A stretch of 64,000 nt of DNA from MGBC163016 sp964469815 (GTDB lineage Bacteria > Actinomycetota > Coriobacteriia > Coriobacteriales > Eggerthellaceae), in assembly GCA_964469815.1 (NCBI GenBank), contig CAYXZC010000001.1, positions 1 to 64,000 on the forward strand. Reading direction: 5' to 3'. A program made the translations under genes and the position numbers. The notes under the pieces were generated by a model, which ran no database searches, was not told the origin of the DNA, and saw only the letters and a list, made by a program, of their open reading frames with translations. Positions 27,480-38,200 of the stretch are shown here, one piece after another. Each line of letters begins with the position of its first letter. Within the stretch, counting starts at the first letter, position 1.

Positions 27480-30400
27480 CGATTTCCCTATCTCCATCCT
27501 CTATACCCGATTCGGGCACGGCTGCAACTTCGTCCTTTTCCGCAATGCCTTCGTTTTCGCTGATCGTATCATCAGCAGGGTCGATATCACCCGAAGCGAT
27601 GTCCGAACTATCGTCATCAACCGCCCCGTCTTCGAAAGAGCCGCTCGAAGAAGCATCGCCGGCCATAGGCTCTTCCGTATCAGGCACCGTATCCAACGCC
27701 GCATTCGATGCGGCCGGCACGAGCATAAGATAGGCCGTCTCGCCGTCAACGGACTCTACCTGAAGCTCCATGCCATAGTCGTCCCGCAGCTTCGGCGAGA
27801 GCGCATTGATACTCTCCTGCGCGGCTGAGGACTGCACCTCGATGCGGATCTTCTTGTCCACAGGCACCGCCTCTCCGAAGATCTTGGAACCTATCTGCGG
27901 AACAACGGAGCCTTCCGAAAGGTTCAAAGTGAACGATCCCGACCCAGCCCCATCAAAGGCATGATCACCGATCATCTCACAATGAGCACCTGCATTGAAT
28001 ACATTGACATGCGATTGACCGGACAATGCATGGGCATTGACCGATTTAGTCTGCAACAGATTGCGATCGTATACGCTCACTGTTCCCGAAGAGCTCGCAT
28101 TCTTGGTCGTAGCCAAGAAGGAAAGGTCTCCCTCGGTTCCTGAAACGTATCTTGTCTCAGCATAGATATTCCCACTGATCGCCCTATATGTCGCACTGAC
28201 CTCATCGAGCACAAAAGGCTGCTGGTCAAAGCTCTGCTCCCAAGCGCTCTTGGTTCCTAGAGGCACGAACACGCGAGTCGAAGCAAGTGCGCCATCCAGC
28301 CCCGTAGCGTCAAGCGAGATGGGGGATGCAGCATTGAACGCGATCGCCTCAATATTCGCGCATCCCGAGAATGCGCCGGCACCGATCTCGGTCAGGGTCG
28401 CAGGGAACGTGACAAGGGATAGGTTCGTGCATCCTGCATACGCATTGCTACCTATCGACCGCAGATTGACGAAGGAAGAAAGGGAAGCCCCTGCTGTGGT
28501 CATCGAAGTGCACCCCGCAAAGCAAGAATCACCAAATGATCTGATGCTCTGTATCGCATTCGTCCCCGCTGTCAGATACCCAAGGCGTGTACAGCCCTCC
28601 AAGAAACCATCCGGGATCTTCTCCACAGCCCCTTGCAAGCTGACCGAGGTAAGCGACGTGCAGTCTTTGAACACCCGAGAACCGAAGGATGTCACTGTTC
28701 TAGGGATCGTCGAGACCTTGCTTGAACCGGAAGTCATCAAGGTCTTCAGTGCGCTGCATCCTTCGAATGACGACTCTCCCAAGCCCGTCAGATTATTGCT
28801 CTCAAGCGGGCCTAGATCAGCATGGACGAGCGATGTGCACCCTTTGAACGCCCTGCGCCCGACGGTGAGGCAGTATCCATTCAGATAAACCTCGCGAATA
28901 CCTGTGCAGCCTTCAGCCGCGCCATCGGCAATGTAGTCGGTTGCAGCACTCAAGCTTATGGAGCCTGTGAATGACCTCGGCACTTTGAACAGAACCTCTA
29001 GGGCGGCAGACGCAGAGGAATTGTAGGATGTGAAGAGAAGACCATCGTCTTGGACGGCGAACGATGCGCCTCCGGTGACGATGCGATATTTCTCAAGCTG
29101 AGCTACGCTTCCGTACCAATTGGTCGAACCTGATGGAACATACAGTTTGAACTGGGGGCTCGGAGCATCTGCGCCGAACATCGATCCGCCGAAGGCAGCC
29201 GGACGATCAGCCTCGAATGCCAGAATCTCCAAGCTGGAACAACCTTTGAAAGCGGCCGCCTCGATTCGCTTGATGGAGGCCGGGATCTTCACCGAAACCA
29301 AAGAGGAGCACCCCTCGAATGCGCCGCCCTCTATTATGGAAGCCTGCGACATCGGTATGAATGATGCCCCGACCGCAGTTGCATCGACCTTCACAAGAGC
29401 CAACCCGTTATCAGTGCGTCGATAGCTAGCTCCATCGAATACCACCATATCGGGATCAGTGGACGTGATCATGCTCCCATCGAATGACCCCGAAGCATCC
29501 TCAAGAGCAGCTTGCCAAAGCGGATCTTGCTTGTATGCGCTCAAGACCTCATCGTTTTGCGACTGAGGAACCTGGACCGACATCGTAGCAATAGGGCAGC
29601 CTTCGAACGTATCGGCTCCGACCGATGGCGGCAGAACCGACAACAGGCTGACCGTTGCCAAAGCCGAACACCCAGCAAACGCGCGATCCCCCAACGCGGT
29701 AAGGCTTTCCGGAAGAGTGACCAGTGTCAAAGAAGCGCATCCGGCAAAAGCGGAAGAGCCTATCAAAGAGATCTTGGTGGATGAGAGATCCATGGAATTC
29801 AGCAATGCACATCCCGCGAATGCCTCATTGCCGAGGATCGCCCAAGCAGAAGAGCCACTGCCGCGCAATACGAAGCTCGACAGCATGCTGCAATCCTTGA
29901 ATGCCCTTTCGCTCACGGTCGTCATGGTCTTGGGCAGTGTTGCACGCTGGAGGCTGGAGCATCCTTCAAATGCGCTATTCTCAACGACCAATGCCGACAC
30001 GCTTACCCCAAGATCGATCTGACGTAGGCTGGAGCAACCGATGAAAGCCCCATCGCCGACAACAGAGAGCTTGGAATCGCTTCCGCTTATATCCACGGTC
30101 TGCAAAGCCGTTTGATTCCCGAATGCGCTTTGGCCTATGCTCTTGAGCGATGCGGGAAGCGTCACCCGTGTAGTAAGAAGACCAGATGAAGATGCGCGCA
30201 TATCTTTACCGGATGTTGACACTGAATCCACGAACATGAATCTCGATCCCACAGATTCAAGGACCGACAATCCACTGAGCGAGAATCCATTCAAAGAAAC
30301 GCAATTGCGAAAAGCATCATCCTCTATGTTCGTAAGGCTCGTCTTGCAAGAATCCAAGAACCGAACCGATGTCAAAGATTCGCAGTCGGAAAACGTTGCT

Positions 30401-33400
30401 GTACCTATCCTCTTCAAGGCACCCGATATCTCGACCGAACTCAATGAGCTGCATCCTTTGAATGTCTCGGTTCCCGTTGTTGCGATACGCGTCGACGGGT
30501 CTCCGATATCCACTTTCTGCAGATAGTCGCAATCCTTGAACGTCCGCAATCCTAAAGTGGATACCGTGCCTCGAACATCGACTTCCCTCAAACTGCGGCA
30601 TCCGGAGAAAGCCTCTTCGCCCATCACCAGGTTATCGCCCACGATGCAAAGCGCACCCGAAAGACCCGATCCGGCAAAGCCGCGATCTCCGATCCTTCCA
30701 ACGGACATCAGGCCATCCACAGAGCGAAGGGAGCTGCATGATGCGAAAGCCTCCGCGCCTATTTCCTTCACAGAAGAAAGATTAGAGATCGACGCTAATC
30801 CCGCACGGCCGAAAGCCGCCCTTGGCGCGATGGATACCGTTGCCGGAAGAAGGCTCAAGTCGCCAGTGGCATCGAGCACGACATAGCTCAGTTCAAGTCC
30901 TTCGGAGGTGCGCTCGTACACCGCGGCAGCCCCATCGCTTGTAAATGATGAGGACGGTTTCACGATCTGCAGCGAAGCGCATCCGCTCGTCGGTACCAAT
31001 CCGACATGCGCCTTCCAATCCTCAAGGGAGCCGCCTTCAAGAACAGAATCGGGGTAGATGACCGCCTCCAAAGAGGAGCAACCCGCAAAAGCATCCTTTC
31101 CCACCCTCTTGATCGAATCAGGAAGTTGAACGACCTTCAGCTTATCGCAACCCGCAAAAGCCGATGCCAAGACCTCTGTCGCGCTCTCCTTCATATCCAA
31201 ACGACCCACCGATGATGGCACCGAACAAAGAATGAGCTCCGCCCCGTTGCGCACATAGACGCTTCCGGTCTCTCCATCCGCTTCTATATCACCTGAAGCG
31301 TCTCCCAAGCAGACCAGAGCATCGTCAGCTTGCGAAGCGCTGCCCCAATCCGATGTCAGCTCATCCAGCCATCTCCTATGACCTTCGCTGTTCTTTTCGC
31401 ATTGGAGGATGATGACAAGATCATCCGGATAGGAGCTGCGAGGAGCGAATGCAGCAACACCCGCATCAAATGAGATGCTATCCGGCTCAGGCACGACGAT
31501 GCTGGATACGCCCTTGCCGAAAAGGGAATGCTCTTCGAAAAGATCCATCCCATCATGTAGAACCATGGTCGCCAATGTCGGCGCATCTATGAAAGCGGTC
31601 GCAGCGATGCCTGAGATATCGGCGGGAACATCATAGGATCCCGAAACGCAAGACGGCACATATGCCAAAAGAATGCGACCATCATCTTGACGGAAGCGCA
31701 CCACCCCGGAGCCGTCAGCTTCATATGAGCCGCCGTTGCGCATCAATCCCCATGAAGGGACGATCACTTGCAAGGCAGGACGATGAAGCTCAACGGCAGA
31801 AAGATACCGGCAGTACGCCCTATCGAATGGTGAATTCACGGGAGTTGAGATAAGGGCATGATCAGGTATCGAGTCCCAATCCTCGAAACGAACCTCTTCA
31901 CTCTCGAAATTCAGGTATAGAGGCGAATCCTTACCAAATGAGATGAAAGCGTCCTTTCCGAAAGCGACCACTGCCTCCTCGATGTCTATGCCCCCCGAGA
32001 TATTGATGGCAGGAGGAACCGATTCAAGGGAAACGCGATCCGTTCCACCTGCGCTTCCGGAACCCGAACCGGGATCTCCCGTCCCGCTCGATCCGACAAC
32101 GCGTGTAAGATATCCGCTCATCGTTGTGGAATATACCGGATTATCAGGCGATACCGACCATTCTTTCAGATCCGGGAATGCATTTGCCACTGAGGCAACA
32201 TCCACATTCCTCACAGTTCTCGGAACCTCGATGGCCTCGATCCCGGGGTACTTCGCACCCGGATCGAATCCGATCTCGTTCACTCCATCGGGAATGCGCA
32301 AGGTGCTTCCTCCGAGTGTCCCCACATCGGTTATGGCCACGAGCGTCTGCTTGTCTCCGATCGCCTTGATGCGCAAATGCGAGTAACCGCTGGTAGTCAG
32401 ATCCAGCACAGGCTGGGCGACCATGGATACGCTCTGAGCGCCTTGGGGCACTGCGGCCTTATCCACGATCAGCGCTCCGGGGATATCAGGCGATATCCAA
32501 CCTAGGAAGAGCTGCTCGAGCGACCCATCTGATCCGGTGGAAAGTCCAGCTAGAACCTCTTCCCATATATCGGAGGGCACGGAAAGCTCATCCCCGCTGA
32601 AGAACCGGACGGCGCTTTCGCCATCCTCCTTGGGAAGGTCGAATGTCACCATGTGATCGTATACATCGCAGACCACATCGACGATCCTGCTCCCGTAGGA
32701 AGGATCGATATACGAAAGGCGCACCGTCGTTTCAGTGTCGCCGGCCTTCGGGATGGTGTAGGAATACTCCTTCAGCAAGACCTTGTTCAACGGAAGCTCA
32801 TCGATGCGTCCGGTATCGCTGCGACGCACTTCGATATGCCCGTCGACATATGGGCGAATGGATCTTGCAACATCCATCGGCTGACCCACAAGCACCTTGC
32901 CTCGACCCTCTATCGTCACATCGACGAGCACATCCCTTGCAGCGGCACCTATATCATCGTTGTAAGGATTCTGCACCTCTTCGAAACGGCTTGGATCCCC
33001 TATCCGATCAGGCTCCCAAGTTGGGTCGTCAGGCGGGATTATCCAACCCGGATCCGATCCTGGGAAAGATCCCGGATCGTTTCCGCCTCCAGAGGGATCT
33101 TGTCCTTGAGAAGGATTGCCGCCCTGTGCGTCACCGCCGCTTCCTATGACCACTTCCTCGTCTGTTGGAACCACCGTTCCCGAAAGCGATGATTCCCTTC
33201 CGGAGTAGCCCTCACTGGGATTCGATGGATCCTCTGAGAGCGCATCGGATGTATCCTCCTGAGTTACCGAGTTATCCGATTCGGAATCTTCCTCGACCTG
33301 AAATGCTGTGGAATCATATGCCTGCTCCACGGCATATGAATTGTTCACCCACGAGAAATCCGCGCCGAACAGCGACCCACCTTGCCAAGCGATGACCATC

Positions 33401-33489
33401 ACGCCGATCATCGCGACGAAAAGGGTCGACACCCCGACCGTAGTCCAGGGAATGCTTCGGATCGATGATGGGATCTTGAGAGCCATCAT
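27460..33489 (-). CDS. Giant BspA-type leucine-rich-repeat surface protein
   Basis: A 2009-residue protein. An N-terminal hydrophobic segment (about 16-36) acts as signal or anchor and is followed by an acidic, Ser/Gly/Pro-rich spacer to about 180. Most of the remainder is LRR_5 (BspA/Treponema) repeats, recognisable by the recurring pattern F-x-GC-x-SL-x2-V-x-L and A-F-x-GC-S-SL; I estimate more than twenty copies in several blocks. The last ~80 residues are acidic and end without a sorting signal or C-terminal helix. Such proteins bind host proteins or other cells. Its ATG overlaps the stop of the hybrid kinase by four bases and its end overlaps MoxR, so it lies in the middle of a coupled operon. 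Confidence 0.9.
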   Translation of the reverse strand: MMALKIPSSIRSIPWTTVGVSTLFVAMIGVMVIAWQGGSLFGADFSWVNNSYAVEQAYDSTAFQVEEDSESDNSVTQEDTSDALSEDPSNPSEGYSGRESSLSGTVVPTDEEVVIGSGGDAQGGNPSQGQDPSGGGNDPGSFPGSDPGWIIPPDDPTWEPDRIGDPSRFEEVQNPYNDDIGAAARDVLVDVTIEGRGKVLVGQPMDVARSIRPYVDGHIEVRRSDTGRIDELPLNKVLLKEYSYTIPKAGDTETTVRLSYIDPSYGSRIVDVVCDVYDHMVTFDLPKEDGESAVRFFSGDELSVPSDIWEEVLAGLSTGSDGSLEQLFLGWISPDIPGALIVDKAAVPQGAQSVSMVAQPVLDLTTSGYSHLRIKAIGDKQTLVAITDVGTLGGSTLRIPDGVNEIGFDPGAKYPGIEAIEVPRTVRNVDVASVANAFPDLKEWSVSPDNPVYSTTMSGYLTRVVGSSGTGDPGSGSGSAGGTDRVSLESVPPAINISGGIDIEEAVVAFGKDAFISFGKDSPLYLNFESEEVRFEDWDSIPDHALISTPVNSPFDRAYCRYLSAVELHRPALQVIVPSWGLMRNGGSYEADGSGVVRFRQDDGRILLAYVPSCVSGSYDVPADISGIAATAFIDAPTLATMVLHDGMDLFEEHSLFGKGVSSIVVPEPDSISFDAGVAAFAPRSSYPDDLVIILQCEKNSEGHRRWLDELTSDWGSASQADDALVCLGDASGDIEADGETGSVYVRNGAELILCSVPSSVGRLDMKESATEVLASAFAGCDKLKVVQLPDSIKRVGKDAFAGCSSLEAVIYPDSVLEGGSLEDWKAHVGLVPTSGCASLQIVKPSSSFTSDGAAAVYERTSEGLELSYVVLDATGDLSLLPATVSIAPRAAFGRAGLASISNLSSVKEIGAEAFASCSSLRSVDGLMSVGRIGDRGFAGSGLSGALCIVGDNLVMGEEAFSGCRSLREVDVRGTVSTLGLRTFKDCDYLQKVDIGDPSTRIATTGTETFKGCSSLSSVEISGALKRIGTATFSDCESLTSVRFLDSCKTSLTNIEDDAFRNCVSLNGFSLSGLSVLESVGSRFMFVDSVSTSGKDMRASSSGLLTTRVTLPASLKSIGQSAFGNQTALQTVDISGSDSKLSVVGDGAFIGCSSLRQIDLGVSVSALVVENSAFEGCSSLQRATLPKTMTTVSERAFKDCSMLSSFVLRGSGSSAWAILGNEAFAGCALLNSMDLSSTKISLIGSSAFAGCASLTLVTLPESLTALGDRAFAGCSALATVSLLSVLPPSVGADTFEGCPIATMSVQVPQSQNDEVLSAYKQDPLWQAALEDASGSFDGSMITSTDPDMVVFDGASYRRTDNGLALVKVDATAVGASFIPMSQASIIEGGAFEGCSSLVSVKIPASIKRIEAAAFKGCSSLEILAFEADRPAAFGGSMFGADAPSPQFKLYVPSGSTNWYGSVAQLEKYRIVTGGASFAVQDDGLLFTSYNSSASAALEVLFKVPRSFTGSISLSAATDYIADGAAEGCTGIREVYLNGYCLTVGRRAFKGCTSLVHADLGPLESNNLTGLGESSFEGCSALKTLMTSGSSKVSTIPRTVTSFGSRVFKDCTSLTSVSLQGAVEKIPDGFLEGCTRLGYLTAGTNAIQSIRSFGDSCFAGCTSMTTAGASLSSFVNLRSIGSNAYAGCTNLSLVTFPATLTEIGAGAFSGCANIEAIAFNAASPISLDATGLDGALASTRVFVPLGTKSAWEQSFDQQPFVLDEVSATYRAISGNIYAETRYVSGTEGDLSFLATTKNASSSGTVSVYDRNLLQTKSVNAHALSGQSHVNVFNAGAHCEMIGDHAFDGAGSGSFTLNLSEGSVVPQIGSKIFGEAVPVDKKIRIEVQSSAAQESINALSPKLRDDYGMELQVESVDGETAYLMLVPAASNAALDTVPDTEEPMAGDASSSGSFEDGAVDDDSSDIASGDIDPADDTISENEGIAEKDEVAAVPESGIEDGDREIDDNQEE

Positions 33490-35231
33490 TCCACCCCCAT
33501 TCCCGATGATGCCAATTCAGCGCGTATCTGCGCCTCCAACGTCTCATAGACGATAGGCTTGGAGATGTGCCCGTTCATCCCGGCCTTTCGGGATGCGCGC
33601 TTATCCTCTACATACGCATCGGCGGAAAGCGCAATGATGGGGATATTGACCGCATCGGGATGATCCATCGAACGTATGGTGCGTGCGGCTTCCCTTCCAT
33701 CCATATTGGGCATCTGGATATCCATGAGGATGATGTCGTAAGCGCCTTGGTCGCTGGCGGCGAAAAGATCGCAGGCCACTCGACCATCGGCTGCATGATC
33801 CACGCTTGCAGCGCCCATCTCCAAGAGCATCTCCTCTGCGATGCTCGCGTTCATCAGGTTGTCCTCCGCCAGAAGGATATGGCTTCCCGCCAGGCTGAAC
33901 AGCTCCTCTGCCGCTTCTGCAGCTTGTTGATCGAGCACGTTCCCACCCTGCTGTTCGGCAATGTATTCAGCAATCTGCGCCTCATTCGCTATCGGAAGCC
34001 CCAGATACACCTCGAACACCGTTCCCTTGCCAAGCTCGGATTCGACCACGATATAGCCGCCCATAAGGCGCACTATCTGATCCGAAATGGCCATTCCCAA
34101 GCCTGTGCCACCGAATTGGCGCGACGTGCTGGATGATTCCTGCGAGAATGGGTCGAAGATCGTCTTCAGGAATTCCTTGTCCATTCCCTTGCCCGTATCG
34201 GAGACTCGTATGACGAAATGAAGCCTGTCCTCGGTCGATTGCACATGGAGCAAGCTTACGGTGATCTTTCCACCCGCTGGGGTGAACTTCTGCGCATTGG
34301 AGACAAGATTCGTGATCACCTGTGCCAGACGCAGCTCATCGCCCACCACATATGGATCCTCGAGCGTATCGCCCTCGACAAGATATTCGATGCCCTTCGT
34401 CTTCGTTGATTCGGAGAACAGGCCTCGCTCTCGATCGAGCAGGTCATTCAAGCTGAAGCAACGATCCTCCAGCTCCATCTTGCCGTTTTCGATCTTGGAG
34501 ATATCGAGCACATTATTGATGATGGAAAGCAGGTATTTGGTAAGGTCATCGGCTTGATCCAAGTATTCGCGCGTTTGGTTCGGATCGTCTGCATGTATCT
34601 GCGCTAATGCGAGCGTTCCCATTATGCCGTTCATAGGAGTGCGGATCTCGTGGCTCATGTCCGATAGAAAACGCAGCTTTGCCTTTTCGCTTGCTTCTGC
34701 GTTTTGGGCTTTTTGCTCAAGAGCGACCAGTGTGCCATTGATCTCGGTGACATCGCGCATCTCCATGATCCAAAGACCCGTTGACGGATCCGGCCATACG
34801 CCGATGGAGCAGCGGCGCGTCTCTTCTGTAGCGGTGTTCTTCACATCGCATTGGATGTCGAGGATCGATGCACGATCCCATGTCTCGAAAGCCTCATTGA
34901 GATCGCGCCGGGTATCCTTGTCAAAGCAATTGCCGAGCGTGTATATATCCCGAAGAAGCGCTTGACGAGGGATCCCCGTGATGTCCGTTACGGAGCCGGA
35001 AGCGGCTTTCAGGCATCTAAGCTTCGGATCCACTGCGAACATAGCAGCAAATGGAGCAGAATCGAACGCACGCAAAGTGCCGGACTTCGATGATGGAGAC
35101 CCGGCGCGCTGGGGTTGCAGCCTCTTCGCTCGCTTCAGCACGGAAAGCGAAGCCGCCAGGATGCACAGAGCCACCGCTACGCATAAGGCAGCGCAAACGA
35201 TGAGCGCGTTATCCTCCAGCAGTTCCAGCAT
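33486..35231 (-). CDS. Hybrid sensor histidine kinase with PAS domain
   Basis: A 581-residue kinase. One membrane helix (about 10-32) is followed by a PAS-like domain (residues ~50-165), the phosphoacceptor motif FLSDMSHEIRTPMNGIMG with H194, the ATPase domain (NLVSNAQKFTPAGG, DTGKGM, GGTGLGMA) and an intact receiver (ILLAEDN...IILMDIQMPNMDG) with a C-terminal Lys in SKPI. It lacks a large extracellular domain and a DNA-binding output. AGGAG fixes ATG 35231. It lies between two giant surface-protein genes: 63 bases after the stop of the M26-like gene and with a four-base overlap into the LRR gene, so it probably regulates or senses something linked to them. Confidence 0.9.
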   Translation of the reverse strand: MLELLEDNALIVCAALCVAVALCILAASLSVLKRAKRLQPQRAGSPSSKSGTLRAFDSAPFAAMFAVDPKLRCLKAASGSVTDITGIPRQALLRDIYTLGNCFDKDTRRDLNEAFETWDRASILDIQCDVKNTATEETRRCSIGVWPDPSTGLWIMEMRDVTEINGTLVALEQKAQNAEASEKAKLRFLSDMSHEIRTPMNGIMGTLALAQIHADDPNQTREYLDQADDLTKYLLSIINNVLDISKIENGKMELEDRCFSLNDLLDRERGLFSESTKTKGIEYLVEGDTLEDPYVVGDELRLAQVITNLVSNAQKFTPAGGKITVSLLHVQSTEDRLHFVIRVSDTGKGMDKEFLKTIFDPFSQESSSTSRQFGGTGLGMAISDQIVRLMGGYIVVESELGKGTVFEVYLGLPIANEAQIAEYIAEQQGGNVLDQQAAEAAEELFSLAGSHILLAEDNLMNASIAEEMLLEMGAASVDHAADGRVACDLFAASDQGAYDIILMDIQMPNMDGREAARTIRSMDHPDAVNIPIIALSADAYVEDKRASRKAGMNGHISKPIVYETLEAQIRAELASSGMGVE

Positions 35232-35294
35232 CCCTCTCCTAGTCCTCGTTCCATCGGTGATATGCAGGAACGGGCATTCCCATGGATCGACCGT

Positions 35295-38200
35295 CTATGA
35301 CGTTCGACGACGTGCGATCAAGATGGCGAGCGCCGCAAACGAAGCCATCGCACCGGCGAACAGCAACAAGGACATGCTGTCATCGCCCGTCTTCGCAAGC
35401 TTAGGATCGCCATTCACATTGGTGTCATTCTTCGATCCCGAACCACCGGAGCCATCCGTTCCGGCTGCGCCTCCATTTCCTCCATTGCCGCCATTCTGCT
35501 GTGAATCACCACCATTGATCGGCGGCTGCTGCGGATCTGAAGGATCCGTCGGGTCGTCCGGATCGTTCGGATCGTTCGGATCAGACGGGTCAGGCGGGTT
35601 GATGGGTTGATCCGGATCCTCATCGATAGGAACTATCTCGAGCGTGTAAATCTTCGTCTGCGTAGGATCGGCATCATTGGTAAGCGTTATATCCCATATG
35701 TCGGATTCAGCGGATGCCTGCGTATCCCGCGCGGCAAAGAAGAAGGCAACGAACTGCTGCGCGAACGTAGTGACCCTGCGCTCTGCCTTATAGCTTATCC
35801 CATCGGGAACCTCAAGGTCGAAATCCTCGGGCTTGGTCGGCATCTTATCGCGTGGCATCTTGATCAGAGCGTATCCGCTTTCGTCCCATTCAACAGCTTG
35901 GGTTCCTGCTCCAACGAATGCCACCGATACGATATTCAGTTCCGGCTCATCCGGATCGTCCGGTCCAGGACCGGGAGGCACAGGGTCGTTTTCCTTCCAA
36001 GCCGCATAGAGTATCTTCTCCCCCGAAGGTTCGGCCGTGCTTCCGGCAGGGATCATCCCCAAAGCCTCTCCTGTATGATCGGCATTTTCGAACCATCCGA
36101 TGAAGGTGAATCCATCCTTGGAGACATTCCTTGCCGTAGGAAGGTCGATATCGCCCGATTCGATCGTGAAGCTCGACGGAGCCACGAATCCTGAAGACCA
36201 GCTACCGCCATCAAGGTCGTAGGAGATGCGATACTCACGAAGAGACCATTTCGCAAACAGGTAGATAGAACCCCTTACAAGCTCCACGCTCTCGATGGGA
36301 TCCCCATTGTAGGAAGCATCTGCGTACCAACCCTCGAAATCATATCCCGTTCTTGAAACATCGTCAGCGCTCGGAAGGTCTACGGCATCGCCAACCTCTA
36401 CGCCGTCCACCCCGAACTCGAATACCGTCTTGGGCTGGTTTGCAAAAGAACCACCTTGCAGATAGAACGACAGCACGCACGCTTCGCCCGCCCACGCAGC
36501 ATAAAGGGTCTTATCACCGTATGATCCGGCGGGAAGTTCGGTCACTGGTGTATCCGACAGATCAGCGCTCTCGTGCCATCCGGCAAAGGTGTGATCGTCC
36601 CACTGCATGACATCTGCACCCGGAAGCAAGAAAGCGGCATCGCTCGTCTGATAGCTCTCGAAAGCAGACAGGTCGATGGTGTCAGGAGGAGTAGCGCCTA
36701 TACCATCCATGCCCATGTTGTACGAGATCTCATACGTCTTGGGCTCCCATTTCGCATAATAGTGCTTATCCCCACTCTGCCCGGCAGCGACCTCGGTTAT
36801 CGCACTGCCGGCCAATTCCGCGTTGTCATACCAACCTAAGAACTCATATCCCGGACGCTCATATAGAGGAAGGGTCACGGGAGTGCCATAGGTGTAAGAG
36901 GACACGCCTGTCTGTTCGAATCCAAGCGTTCCCCCGTTGCCTGAGAAAACGATGGAATAGATGCCGAGATCCCATTTCGCGAAGTAGCGCTTATCGCCTC
37001 TGGCATCGACGGGGATGGAAGTGACGGGCAATCCCGCGAATGACGGATCCTCGAACCAGCCCGCGAAGGTGTGTCCCTCATAGAACAGCTGATCGGCACC
37101 GGGGAGATTCGTCGCTAAGCCGCCTTCGTACGTGAACGTAGAATCCACACCTTCCACGAATTCGCCTTCACCAGGCTCCAATGTCACACTGAATACCGGA
37201 CGATACCATTTGGCCACGAATCGCTTGTCTCCGATGTCGTCCGACCCGATGGCAACTATCGGATCGCCTTCGAAGGAGGTGTTCTCGAACCAACCTCCGA
37301 ATTCATAGCCTTCCTTCGCAGGGGTGGGAAGCTCGGCTCCTTGGCCGAAGGTGTATCGCGTTATGTTGTTGCCATGGACTATTCGCCCACCGTCCAGATC
37401 GAGCGTCACATCATATGTATTGGGAGTCCACCCCGCATAGAACGTGAGCGCATCGCTTTGACCCGCAGGGATCGTGGTCTGAGGATTGCCGACGAGCGAT
37501 TCGTTGGCGTACCATCCGGTGAATGTGTATCCCCTACGAGACAGATCATTGGTTCCGGGAAGGGCCATGGATTGTTCGTTGTTGTATGTTTCAGGGGCAT
37601 CGAAGCCCTCTGCCCAAGTGCCACCCTTGGGATCGAGCGTCAGCGGGAATGTGACGGCATCGGGATCATACGGATCGACAACGACCGTTGAAGGATACGA
37701 TGCGAACGAGCTGTCGGTCGCAGCCAGACGCACCTCATAGGTTCCTGCGGGAACAGGCGTTGATGATGCAGCGATCGGGATCCATTCCGCAGCAGACGCA
37801 TTGTCGACTCCGGTATCCTCGCTCGCACCGACATCAGCACCGGAATCCGCAACCGGCCTATACTCAAGATCAGGCATGAGACCCGGCCCCACCGTCAGCA
37901 CATGGATAGCACCTGTGCCTGAAGAATTTGCACGGATGCCCTTGATGTTGCTCGCATACCCATTTTCCACACGCGGCGGCATCTCGACTGTCTTTATGAA
38001 GGCGTAACTCTTTCCTGAAAATCTTGATTCAAAGTACAAGCTCACAGAACGCGTACCTTTGTATTCGGTCTCTGCGTTCTTGAAGCCTTCGTATTCTATG
38101 ATCTCAGAAAGATCGAGACTGTTCTCATCCTCTGACATCATCCCAAAGGGCGTTGTGGCAGATGCATAGTTTGCGTTCTGCCAATCGCCCTTGTGTATGC

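Noticed and set aside
35295..35700. Repetitive Asp-Pro-rich coding sequence considered as a DNA repeat element
   Set aside because: It is explained by the wall-spanning Pro/Asp-rich segment of the LAKTG-anchored protein.
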